Part shown: piece after piece, positions 8,640-16,787 of the stretch | How positions within the stretch are numbered: the first letter of the stretch is position 1 | Layout of the letters: each line of letters starts with the position of its first letter | DNA from: Enterobacterales bacterium | GTDB lineage: Bacteria > Pseudomonadota > Gammaproteobacteria > Enterobacterales > Enterobacteriaceae | Direction of reading: 5' to 3' | Assembly: GCA_015655145.1 (NCBI GenBank) | Contig: JAATFO010000077.1 | Span: 1-64,000, forward strand | DNA: 64,000 nt | Translations under genes and position numbers: made by a program | The notes under the pieces: model-generated | Database searches by the model: none | What the model was told of the DNA's origin: nothing | The model's input: the letters and a program-made list of their open reading frames with translations, nothing else

Positions 8640-9851
8640 TCAGACAACGGCAGACAAGGCTGATGAAATTGTCGCCGCATCTTGCGCAATCATCTTCTCT
8701 TCATTGGTCGGGATCACGGCAACAATGGGAGAACCGGGTAATGAGATCACCCCTTCCCGACCGGCAAAAATTTTCGCATTCTTCGCCGCGTCGAGATGCA
8801 CGCCAAATACTGCCAGTCGTTGGGCAGTAAGCTCCCGTATTAACGCTGAATTCTCTCCAATACCGCCAGTAAAGATCAGGGCGTCAAAACGATGCAGCGA
8901 GGCAAGGTGTGCGCCAAGGTGGCGGGCAAGGCGATGAACCATCACGTCAATGGCGAGTGTTGCGCGGGGATTGCCGTTACTGCGTGCTTCCTGCAACGTG
9001 CGGCAATCACTGGAAATACCAGACAAACCGAACAAGCCCGAATCGTTATTCACCATTTTGTACAGTGATTCGATGGTCTGTCCTGTGCAGCGGGCGATAT
9101 AGGCGGCCGCGCCAAAATCCAGGTCGCCGCAGCGAGTACCCATCACCAGACCTTCAAGCGGCGTCATCCCCATTGAGGTATCAACACTTTTACCGTTTTT
9201 CACTGCACATACCGAAGAGCCATTGCCGAGGTGGGCGATAAGAATGCCATGGTTAGCCGGGTCGAGATTCAGGCGCACAATGGCTTCTGCCGCGATAAAA
9301 CGATGCGATGTACCATGAAAACCGTATCGTCTGACGTGGTATTTCTGCTGATACGTGAGCGGAATTGCGTAGGTGTAGGCGGCTGGCGGCAGCGTTTGAT
9401 GAAATGCGGTATCAAACACGGCAACTTGCGGTAGTTCCGGCAGCAGCGTCAGGGCCACTTCAATGCCGGTCAGGTTGGCCGGGTTATGCAAAGGCGCCAG
9501 GGCAGAGAGTTCCCGAATACGCGCAATCACTGACGCCGTGATCAATACGGAATGTTTGAAATCACTGCCGCCATGTGCCACACGATGACCGATGGCGCAC
9601 ACATGCGGCAGTAGCCCCAGATTCGCGAGTTTTGCAAAGAGCGCTTTCAGTGCGCTGTGATGGTTAGGCTCAGCCAGCAACGCCGTCGTTTTATGGCCTG
9701 CAGCATCTTTAAACGTAATGCAGGCATCTTCCAGCCCTAATTTTTCCGCCAGCCCCGACAACAACGGGGCACCCTCATTGCGTGGGATGGCTGAAAATTT
9801 TAGTGAAGATGAACCACAATTAATAACCAGAACCAGTGAAGTTAACGACAT
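8640..9851 (-). CDS. Acetate/propionate kinase (AckA/PduW family)
   Basis: Transfers phosphate from acetyl- or propionyl-phosphate to ADP, giving ATP. The 403-aa product has the family motifs NCGSSSLKF at the N-terminus, VFDTAFHQT, RRYGFHGTSH, HLGNGSSVCAI, TPLEGLVMGTRCGD and FTGGIGENS. Its place between the GlcG-like gene (26-bp gap) and the PduA-like gene points to a role like PduW, taking the acyl-phosphate made by PduL. It has no extra terminal helix, so it probably works outside the shell. Acetate versus propionate preference cannot be read from sequence. Confidence 0.93.
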   Translation of the reverse strand: MSLTSLVLVINCGSSSLKFSAIPRNEGAPLLSGLAEKLGLEDACITFKDAAGHKTTALLAEPNHHSALKALFAKLANLGLLPHVCAIGHRVAHGGSDFKHSVLITASVIARIRELSALAPLHNPANLTGIEVALTLLPELPQVAVFDTAFHQTLPPAAYTYAIPLTYQQKYHVRRYGFHGTSHRFIAAEAIVRLNLDPANHGILIAHLGNGSSVCAVKNGKSVDTSMGMTPLEGLVMGTRCGDLDFGAAAYIARCTGQTIESLYKMVNNDSGLFGLSGISSDCRTLQEARSNGNPRATLAIDVMVHRLARHLGAHLASLHRFDALIFTGGIGENSALIRELTAQRLAVFGVHLDAAKNAKIFAGREGVISLPGSPIVAVIPTNEEKMIAQDAATISSALSAVV

Positions 9852-9877
9852 GATGACCCCTGTCTGTATCTGTATTT

Positions 9878-10390
9878 TCAGGAAAACGATCCAGTGAATG
9901 GTGTGAGTGGAAATCGCTCGCGACTGAAACGCTCCAGCGTTGCGCTCGCTATAGCGATGTCTTCATCGACGCTACCGCCGCTAATACCAATAGCCCCGAG
10001 CAGTACGCTGCCTGACCAGCAGGGCAGCCCACCGCCAAAGCAACAGATGCCTGGCTCATTCTGCAAGCCGTAAAGGCTGGCGCCGGGTTGCACTTCGTTT
10101 GCCAGTTGGTGGGTTGGCATTTTCAGCGCCACCGCAGTCCAGGCCTTTTGCCCCGCCAGTGTGTGGCTGATGAGCAACGCGTTATCCATGCTAAAGAAGT
10201 AACGTTGCTGACCGCACGCATCCACCAGGCTGAAAACGATGGGCACGTTGGCGTTCTCTGCGGCCTCACTGGCATATTTCGCCAGCAAAGCAGCATCGGC
10301 CAGGCTCAGCGAGATATGGCGCGGCGATAACTGGCGCGAAATCGCATCATTGATGCAATGATCCAGGTCGGTATTGAGTTCATGACGCAT
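9878..10390 (-). CDS. GlcG/HbpS-domain protein, like the C-terminal half of PduO
   Basis: A 170-aa protein of the GlcG/HbpS/PduO-C family (core about 22-160; conserved VSLVDACG-type strand seen as FSLVDACGQQ, and GGSVDEDIAIA near the end). In pdu operons this domain is fused to the PduO adenosyltransferase and can bind haem. Here it stands alone, fitting a B12-independent pathway with no adenosyltransferase. The N-terminal stretch LDHCINDAISRQLS has the pattern of an encapsulation helix. It lies 20 bp after the vertex-protein gene. The exact function is unknown. Confidence 0.82.
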   Translation of the reverse strand: MRHELNTDLDHCINDAISRQLSPRHISLSLADAALLAKYASEAAENANVPIVFSLVDACGQQRYFFSMDNALLISHTLAGQKAWTAVALKMPTHQLANEVQPGASLYGLQNEPGICCFGGGLPCWSGSVLLGAIGISGGSVDEDIAIASATLERFSRERFPLTPFTGSFS

Positions 10391-10410
10391 GGCTTTTCCT
10401 CGCGGGCGAA

Positions 10411-10683
10411 TTACTGACCGTTAAGATCGAGCGAATCAACAATGCCGACAACGGCAGCATCGATGACGGAATGTTCTTTGCTGGTGCTCATGCGCGCGGA
10501 ACTGCCGGTGGTGACAATCACCGTTTCACCATTCCCTGCGCCAACAAAGTCCACGGCGACTTGTGCTGTGCCTGTAGGTTGATAGTGTTCATCCAGGCGG
10601 GCGACAATCAGCAGTTTTGCGCCATTGAGCGAGGCGTGCTTGGTGGTCGAAACCAGAGCCCCTGTTACTTTTGCCAGATACAT
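10411..10683 (-). CDS. pduN: Pentameric BMC vertex protein (PduN/EutN/CcmL family)
   Basis: A 90-aa BMC-P protein that caps the vertices of the microcompartment. Family features visible are MYLAKVTGALVSTTKH at the start, the LLIV strand, DFVGAGNGETVIVTTGSSAR and the closing VVGIVD. It overlaps the preceding flavoprotein gene by 19 bp, which suggests translational coupling. It is the only vertex gene present, so together with the PduA-, PduB- and GrpU-like proteins it completes a shell set. Confidence 0.93.
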   Translation of the reverse strand: MYLAKVTGALVSTTKHASLNGAKLLIVARLDEHYQPTGTAQVAVDFVGAGNGETVIVTTGSSARMSTSKEHSVIDAAVVGIVDSLDLNGQ

Positions 10684-11420
10684 GTTTTCTCCTGGTGACC
10701 CTGAATGATAACGATGCCGCGATCCCGGATTTCATCACGGGCGGCGGGAGTAATTAGCGTGCGGCTATCGATATGCAACACCTCTCCTTTTTGGCATTGG
10801 TACACATCACTGAGTGTTATCAGTTGCTTATTGGCTCTCGCCGATAGCACCTGTTTTGCATTTGTTATTTGTTGGCCGATCACGGTGAAACCGTATGCCA
10901 CAAGCGTGGCGGCGTGATGTGCAAGGCGCGACTGGAATGGTTGCGGCAGGGAGTACGCAGCGTCATACCGACATTCGGCATTGAGCGTGACGATCACGGG
11001 TTTATTAAGGCTAAGTGCGTGGCAAGCCCAGCGGCATACCAGGTTATCGCGGATACCCAATGCGATTTTGCTCATACTGTTGGTGGACAGCGCGGGCAGG
11101 TAGAGACCATGGAATGAACGCTCCCTTTGCTGCGGCTCCTGGTTATCGCACAGCACATCAATACCGCGGCGCGCCAGCTCTTCCAGACAGGACGATTGCA
11201 ATGACGACTGCATTGCACTGTGGGAAAAGGCCATGACCAGCAAATAGCCGCGACGATCCAAGGCCGAGAGGCAATCCAGCGTGGCTGGTAGCGTAGTGAG
11301 ATCTTCACCGCTTAACACCACGCGCATCACCTGACTGTGTGTTTGTAAACGCTGTTTTCGGCGCGCCAGTAGCTCAGCAATGAGGGTATCGATCAGTTGC
11401 GAAAGACGGTGTGAGTCCAT
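10665..11420 (-). CDS. Flavoprotein-domain protein with PduM-like C-terminal tail
   Basis: A 251-aa protein. Residues about 30-180 resemble the flavoprotein family of CoaC/Dfp and dipicolinate synthase B (LPALSTNSMSKIALGI followed by DNLV). The end reads RTLITPAARDEIRDRGI, a tail shared with PduM and similar microcompartment proteins. The N-terminus LSQLIDTLIAELLARRK is an amphipathic helix of encapsulation type. A redox role inside the compartment, for example handling flavin for NAD or cluster chemistry, is possible but not shown. It begins 3 bp after the 65-aa gene and overlaps the vertex gene. Confidence 0.75.
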   Translation of the reverse strand: MDSHRLSQLIDTLIAELLARRKQRLQTHSQVMRVVLSGEDLTTLPATLDCLSALDRRGYLLVMAFSHSAMQSSLQSSCLEELARRGIDVLCDNQEPQQRERSFHGLYLPALSTNSMSKIALGIRDNLVCRWACHALSLNKPVIVTLNAECRYDAAYSLPQPFQSRLAHHAATLVAYGFTVIGQQITNAKQVLSARANKQLITLSDVYQCQKGEVLHIDSRTLITPAARDEIRDRGIVIIQGHQEKTCIWQK

Positions 11421-11423
11421 GGT

Positions 11424-11621
11424 TTATTCCCTCACCGGCTGTACATGGCAATGCCAGGCGGTGTAACTCACTTTCACTGCACGGGAAGAATGGCTGATGG
11501 CCGCGACCGGATTGTCTTCTTTATCGAGGACCACCAGAGCGGTATTCGCCATACCGGGGTCAACGCCAACGTCCAGCGTCGCCAGGTCATGTAACCGACT
11601 GATTTCAGGACGTTCAGCCAT
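11424..11621 (-). CDS. Small protein of unknown function in microcompartment operon
   Basis: A 65-aa reading frame that I do not recognise. It starts inside the last codons of pduL (8-bp overlap) and ends 3 bp before the flavoprotein gene, so it is held in a tight translational chain, which argues that it is real. The core LDVGVDPGMANTALVVLD looks like two beta strands around a turn; there is no signal peptide or membrane segment, and the tail holds a Trp-His-Cys-His cluster (TAWHCHVQ). It could be a shell- or cargo-associated accessory protein, or a shortened remnant of a larger domain. Confidence 0.65.
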   Translation of the reverse strand: MAERPEISRLHDLATLDVGVDPGMANTALVVLDKEDNPVAAISHSSRAVKVSYTAWHCHVQPVRE

Positions 11622-12306
11622 AATGGCATTCTGTCATCACGCGCTTTACACAATCGTCATTCCGCAAGCCTAAGCCGTTGGCCTCTTCCACATCGATATG
11701 CATTTCCAGTACGGCGTCAGCACTTACACGAACCATCACGTGACTGAGAATGCCGCCGCGCTGTCCCTCAACACGGACATCAATTTCCATACCGTCGCGC
11801 AGTGCATATTGCTCCGCTTCAGCGGGAGAAATATGAATATGCCGCCAGGCAACAATCACCCCGTCGGTTTTGGTGATCCGTCCACGAGGACCGATGATTT
11901 CAATGCCTGGTGAATCCTGTAGCTCGCCAGACATCCGTACCGGGGCTTTCACCCCCAGCGCAAAGCCATCAGAGACTGAGATTTCAATCTGGGTGGCGCT
12001 ACGCAGTGGTCCAAGCACCCGTACCTTCGCTAACTCGCCTTTGGGTCCCCGCAGGGTCACGGTCTCTTCGGCGGCGTACTGACCGGGCTGTTTCACCGCC
12101 TTCATGCGGGTAAGCGTGGAACCGTAGCCAAACAGGGCGTCCATATCTTCCCGGCTCAGATGTATGTGGCGATTGGAGATACCCACGGGAATTTCCAGCG
12201 CCTGTGGCACGAGAGGTAACTCGGTAATCGACCGGGCGCCACGGGTCGCCAGTTCTTGAAGAATCTGTTGGGTAATCAATTCGGCTTGCTGCTGGTTGTA
12301 ATTCAT
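11614..12306 (-). CDS. pduL: Phosphate propanoyltransferase PduL
   Basis: Converts propionyl-CoA (or acetyl-CoA) and phosphate to acyl-phosphate and CoA, recycling CoA inside the shell. The 230-aa product has the duplicated PduL fold. The first half carries ISNRHIHLSREDM and the second half VAWRHIHISPAEAE, the histidine-rich zinc-binding motifs. The N-terminal helix AELITQQILQELATRG is an encapsulation-type peptide, as described for PduL. It is the second gene of the operon, 125 bp after the alcohol dehydrogenase gene, and its stop overlaps the start of the 65-aa gene. Confidence 0.95.
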   Translation of the reverse strand: MNYNQQQAELITQQILQELATRGARSITELPLVPQALEIPVGISNRHIHLSREDMDALFGYGSTLTRMKAVKQPGQYAAEETVTLRGPKGELAKVRVLGPLRSATQIEISVSDGFALGVKAPVRMSGELQDSPGIEIIGPRGRITKTDGVIVAWRHIHISPAEAEQYALRDGMEIDVRVEGQRGGILSHVMVRVSADAVLEMHIDVEEANGLGLRNDDCVKRVMTECHYG

Positions 12307-12431
12307 AACGTCAACGACCTGAAAATGATGAATGGAGAGATGTTTAGAATATTCAGTCCCGCGTTGCGCTTTTTGCCGTCACGCAGGACTTTTTTGACCA
12401 CCCGGCGACCTGAGGACAAACTTGTCCAGAT

Positions 12432-13547
12432 TTACCCGACAATACGTGTCAATAGCTGGTCTACATCGGCGGCGCGGGGTTTGCAGGGGTTAGTTGCTGT
12501 GCAACCATCGGCCAGCGAGGCGGTAATCAGCGGCTGTCGTAAGGATTCGAATTCCGCCCGATCTTTGCCCAGATCCTGCAGCGTGGCAGGAATGCCAAAA
12601 TGGTGATTAATATCGCGGATGCCGTTTATCAGCGCGTGCAGCGTTTGCTCAGAAGTGGCTGTCTCTATACCCATGATGGCGGCACACTTCATATAACGCA
12701 CCATGGCGTGGGGTGAGTGCCGGGCGTTGTATTCAATAATCAGGGGCAGCAGCATGGCGTTAATTTTGCCATGGGGTAGATGTAACATGCCGCCGATGGC
12801 ATGTGCCATGCCGTGTACCAGCCCCAGTCCCGCTGAGTTAAATGCCATCCCGGCCATGCAGGAAGCGTTGTGCATATGGGTACGCGCCTGAATATTTTTC
12901 TCATCATGGAAAACGTCAGGCAGGTGTTGCCAGGTCAGTGCAATGGCTTTTTCCGCCAGCGCATCGCTAAAGTCATTTGCGCCTGTTGATACCAGCGCTT
13001 CGATAGCGTGCGTTAGCACATCCATACCGGTATCAACCGCGACATGACGGGGAACAGATAAAACCAAATGCGGGTCGAGAATGGCGTAATCCGGTATTAG
13101 CTCGTCAGCAATTAGGGGATATTTTCGCCCGTTTTGCGGATCGGAAATGATCGCGTAAGAGGTGACTTCTGAGCCGGAACCGCTGGTGGTGGGGATGGCG
13201 ATAAGCTCAATCGCATGGCCGGGAAAATGCTCTTCCAGCGTGACCTTAATCCCTTTCGCCGCATCCAGCGAGGAGCCGCCGCCCAGAGCAATAATGACAT
13301 CGGGTTTGAATGCTTTAAATTGCATCGCGCCGGCATGCAAGATCTCAACGCTTGGATCGGGTTTTACGTCGCTGAAAATAGACACAGAAGCGTGTGGCAT
13401 TTCGTTAATCAGATAGCGAGTTTTACCTGATGTCGCCATAAAATTGTCGGTAACAATCCCGACTTTTTTATGATTCAGTCGGCGTAATGCGCCAATTGCT
13501 TCCTCGCCAAAATAGACTTTAGGAATAGAAAAAAAATAGCTCGCCAT
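12432..13547 (-). CDS. Iron-containing alcohol dehydrogenase (PduQ-like)
   Basis: Reduces the aldehyde to the alcohol (1-propanol or 1,3-propanediol) and regenerates NAD for the aldehyde dehydrogenase. The 371-aa protein belongs to the group III, Fe-dependent family: GGGSSLDAAKG near 96-106 binds NAD, TTSGSGSEVT follows, and the metal ligands lie in DVLTHAIEA and in HGMAHAIGGMLHLPHG. It is the first gene of the operon, so the promoter should lie in 13548-13892. No N-terminal targeting helix is evident. Confidence 0.93.
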   Translation of the reverse strand: MASYFFSIPKVYFGEEAIGALRRLNHKKVGIVTDNFMATSGKTRYLINEMPHASVSIFSDVKPDPSVEILHAGAMQFKAFKPDVIIALGGGSSLDAAKGIKVTLEEHFPGHAIELIAIPTTSGSGSEVTSYAIISDPQNGRKYPLIADELIPDYAILDPHLVLSVPRHVAVDTGMDVLTHAIEALVSTGANDFSDALAEKAIALTWQHLPDVFHDEKNIQARTHMHNASCMAGMAFNSAGLGLVHGMAHAIGGMLHLPHGKINAMLLPLIIEYNARHSPHAMVRYMKCAAIMGIETATSEQTLHALINGIRDINHHFGIPATLQDLGKDRAEFESLRQPLITASLADGCTATNPCKPRAADVDQLLTRIVG

Positions 13548-13892
13548 CTTTCGACTACCTTATCCCTTAAAACAGATTACCGGTGTGCAAGCTCCGGCCG
13601 TGAAAAGAGATCTCATGGTGTCATGATCGGTTGGTGAAGAAGCTAGCCATGTTTGTGCTCTTTCAGGATTATGTTGTTCTGGTGTCTTACCGCTGACAAA
13701 AAAATGCAGAGTAGTAGGGGAGGCGGGATGAGCGGGAAAAGCATGTATACAGAATCCGGTGCAGGTCCTTATCACCACGTCCTGGCATTCCCGGCGAAAT
13801 TGAAATGGTCCCCCCATTTGAAAGCGATAGGCTGACAGCGCATTTCACGTTCAGGAGGGACAATCTCATCAGGCTTTATAGCTTGAAAAAGC
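13548..13892. other. 345-bp intergenic region upstream of microcompartment operon
   Basis: No convincing gene. Being directly upstream of the first operon gene on the minus strand, it should hold the operon promoter and regulator sites, but I cannot pick out boxes with confidence. Near 13791-13823 an imperfect inverted repeat (AAATGG...CCATTT around a C run) resembles insertion-sequence end material, but no transposase is nearby. Confidence 0.4.
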
Positions 13893-15359
13893 TCAGGTCG
13901 ATGGTGGAACCGGTTCGCCTTCCGTCACCCAATTGCGGCGGCGGAAATGATGAATGATCATGGGAATGCCAGCAAACAGTACGATACCGAAGAACACCAG
14001 GCCCACATACATGGCGGGCGATCCCACCGGTAGCTGATCGGGTGGGAAAAACGACACGATAAAACTGAAAAAGACGCCCACGAAGCCAACGCCAGCGGCA
14101 AGCCACATCCCGATAAAACCACCGGGTATCTTAAACGGTCGAGGTAACGCCGGCATTGAGTAACGCAGCCTGATTGCCGCCGCATACATCAACATATAGG
14201 CAATCAGATACAGCCCGATAGTCATCGCCGAGATAAGAAAAAAAGCGACTGAGACGTTAGGTATTACGAAATAAAAACACGACATCACCGTTACAATGAT
14301 CCCTTGTATCAGCAGGATGTGGGTCGGCATGCCATGACTATTTTTCGCCTTTAACACGGGAGGTAATTCACCGCCATGAGCCGTTGCCAATAATCCGCGC
14401 GACGGACTGCCCAACCATGCCAGCACGCCGCTGATAGCGCCTATCCCCACCAGAAGAGACAACACCGAGACCAGCCACGGTAAATGCCAGATATCGGTGA
14501 TAACCGCGCTAAATGTGTCAAATACGCCGGACTGCAGGGAAATTTTTTCATAAGGCAAGATGGCTGCAACAGGTAATGCGCCGAGGGCAAAAATCAGCAC
14601 TGAAATTAATGCGCCCAGGCCAATAGCAGCCGGATAGCCGCGACTGGGGCGGTGCATTTCAGTGACATGCACCGCCTGTACTTCAACCCCGGCAAACAGC
14701 AAAACGATACCCGCCAAAAAGGCGATAGTGCCGAATCCATGAATTTGCGGCCAGAAGCGGGCTTGTCCGTTATCGGATAACGCCGAATCGGTCAGATGTT
14801 CCCATCCCAGGGAGTGGCCGGTGGCCACCCAGTAGCCGAACAGAACCAACAGGGCGACACCCGGGATAATGGTTCCGATCACAAAGGTCCAACTGGCGAT
14901 GCGTGCAAAAACCGCAACGCCTTTCAGCACCACCCACGTGGAGAGCCAATAGGCAACAATACAAAAAATGCCGACATACGCGCCGTTGGCGGCAAGCGAA
15001 GGCCGTCCCAGGGTATAAGCAATCGCTGCGGCGCCAAAGGTCAGCGCCACCGGATACCACACCACGTTTTGAATCCACTGCAGCCAGATTGCCAGGAACC
15101 CCCAACGCGTGCCGAACGCCTCACCGACCCAGTTGTAAATCCCCCCGGGCCTGTCAGCATAAGCGCCGCCAAGCTCTGCGGAAATTAGCGATGCGGGAAT
15201 AAGATAAAAAATGATGGTAAACGCAAGATAGACAAACATCGTCATCTCTTCTTTTGCCAATAGCGGCAAACCGCGAAGGCTGGTCACTACCGCCGCCGCC
15301 GTCATTAGCCCTACCGCGCCGGTACTGAGAAACGTGCCGTGACCCGTTTTCGTCGCCAT
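13893..15359 (-). CDS. gadC: Glutamate:GABA antiporter GadC
   Basis: An inner-membrane APC-superfamily exchanger that brings in glutamate and exports GABA for acid resistance. The 488-aa product has about 12 hydrophobic segments and strong GadC features such as LRGLPLLAKEEM, LISAELGGAYADRPGGIYNW and WLGSPSRGLLATAHGGELPP. It follows gadB by 39 bp on the same strand, so the pair is an operon. Compared with E. coli GadC (511 aa), it ends about 23 residues early, soon after the last membrane segment with IIHHFRRRNWVTEGEP. Most of the pH-gating C-terminal plug known from E. coli therefore appears missing. Confidence 0.93.
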   Translation of the reverse strand: MATKTGHGTFLSTGAVGLMTAAAVVTSLRGLPLLAKEEMTMFVYLAFTIIFYLIPASLISAELGGAYADRPGGIYNWVGEAFGTRWGFLAIWLQWIQNVVWYPVALTFGAAAIAYTLGRPSLAANGAYVGIFCIVAYWLSTWVVLKGVAVFARIASWTFVIGTIIPGVALLVLFGYWVATGHSLGWEHLTDSALSDNGQARFWPQIHGFGTIAFLAGIVLLFAGVEVQAVHVTEMHRPSRGYPAAIGLGALISVLIFALGALPVAAILPYEKISLQSGVFDTFSAVITDIWHLPWLVSVLSLLVGIGAISGVLAWLGSPSRGLLATAHGGELPPVLKAKNSHGMPTHILLIQGIIVTVMSCFYFVIPNVSVAFFLISAMTIGLYLIAYMLMYAAAIRLRYSMPALPRPFKIPGGFIGMWLAAGVGFVGVFFSFIVSFFPPDQLPVGSPAMYVGLVFFGIVLFAGIPMIIHHFRRRNWVTEGEPVPPST

Positions 15360-15398
15360 AAACTATTTTCCTTAAACCTGTGAGATGACAGAAATGAA

Positions 15399-16787
15399 TC
15401 AGTTATGGTGAAAGTTTGGGCTGGATGTGGACAACGCCACCGGATTTTTGCTCAGGTGATCAAGAGCCTGCCTGATGTCTTCCAGCAGCATGCCTGCCAT
15501 ATCTCGCGTGACGCCGCGGCGGATCAAAATACGCTGGACGATGGTTTCCTGCCGGTTGGCCGGAAGCTTATAAGAGGCAATTTGCCAGCCGCGCATACGC
15601 ACGCGTTCCGAGACATCAAACAGGGTAAAACCGGCGTTGTCCTGATCCTTCAGCTTGTAACAGAGTGCAGGCAACGCGCCGCGACCGTCGTAAATCATCT
15701 CGATATTATCCAGACTGGCGATAGCGTCCGCCAGCCATTGGGCGGTATCGGCGCATTCCTGCTGAATATGCCGGTAACCTTCATGCCCCAGACGAAGCAA
15801 CATGTAATATTGAGCGATAATCTGCCCGGCAGGCCGGGAGAAATTCAGCGCGAATGTCGGCATATTACCGCCGAGATAATCCACCCAGAAAATTAAATCG
15901 TCCGGCAGATCCTGTTGGCTGCGCCAAACCACCCAGCCGACGCCAAGGGGCGCGAGGCCATATTTGTGTCCTGAGGTATTGATGGATTTAACCCGTTCGA
16001 TACGAAAATCCCATTCCAGTTCGGGTTGCAGAAAAGGCGCAATAAACCCGCCGCTGGCCGCATCCACATGAATCGGGATAGCAGGCAGGCCGGTATCACG
16101 CTCCAACTCATCCAGCGCGTTCGCCAGCGCTTTTATCGGCTCGTATACGCAGGTGAAGGTAATGCCGAGGGTCGCCACCACGCCGATGGTGTTTTCATCG
16201 CAATAATCCGCCAGTTGGCTGGGCTGCAAGCCCAGGGCATCATCAATGAGCGGCACCTGACGAATTTCAACATCAAAATAACGGGCGAATTTTTCCCAGC
16301 ACACCTGAACCGGCCCGCAAACAAAATTTGGCTTATCAGTAGGTTTTCCCGCTGCTTCACGGCGTTTTTTCCACTGCGATTTAAGGGCCAGTCCCCCCAG
16401 CATACAAGCTTCGCTCGACCCGGTGGTGGAGCAGCCCGTGGTCTTCCATGACTGTTCCGCATGCCAAAGATCTGCCAGCATATGCACACAGCGCTGCTCG
16501 ATTTGAGCGGTTTGCGGATACTCATCCTTGTCAATCATGTTTTTGTCGATGGATAAATCCATCAGGCTGCGCACTTCTTCATCTGCATAGGTAGTGCAAA
16601 ACGTGGCCAGGTTTTGGCGGGAGTTGCCGTCCATAAACAGTTCATCCCGAACCAGGTCAAGCACGGCACGGGATTCGGAAGAATTCTGGGGTATGCGGTA
16701 TTTGGGCAATGACGAGCCGGAAATAACCGCGTCATATTCATCGGCATTGATATCAGTGACCCCCGGTACTAATTTTAGAAAAGTCAT
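15399..16787 (-). CDS. gadB: Glutamate decarboxylase
   Basis: A PLP enzyme that converts glutamate to GABA and CO2, consuming a proton. The 462-aa product has the PLP lysine at Lys275 in TSGHKYGLAPLG (Lys276 in E. coli), the HVDAASGGFIAPF block, and SSEACMLGGLALK. The C-terminus NFHHN keeps histidines near the end. In E. coli, His465 closes the active site at neutral pH, so similar pH control is plausible. The N-terminal 25 residues differ from E. coli GadB. It is the first gene of the gadBC operon; no gadE, gadX or gadW is in the window. Confidence 0.95.
   Translation of the reverse strand: MTFLKLVPGVTDINADEYDAVISGSSLPKYRIPQNSSESRAVLDLVRDELFMDGNSRQNLATFCTTYADEEVRSLMDLSIDKNMIDKDEYPQTAQIEQRCVHMLADLWHAEQSWKTTGCSTTGSSEACMLGGLALKSQWKKRREAAGKPTDKPNFVCGPVQVCWEKFARYFDVEIRQVPLIDDALGLQPSQLADYCDENTIGVVATLGITFTCVYEPIKALANALDELERDTGLPAIPIHVDAASGGFIAPFLQPELEWDFRIERVKSINTSGHKYGLAPLGVGWVVWRSQQDLPDDLIFWVDYLGGNMPTFALNFSRPAGQIIAQYYMLLRLGHEGYRHIQQECADTAQWLADAIASLDNIEMIYDGRGALPALCYKLKDQDNAGFTLFDVSERVRMRGWQIASYKLPANRQETIVQRILIRRGVTRDMAGMLLEDIRQALDHLSKNPVALSTSSPNFHHN

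Noticed and set aside
13560-13835. Small frames between the alcohol dehydrogenase gene and gadC
   Set aside because: Frames on both strands overlap each other, lack ribosome sites and show no protein features.
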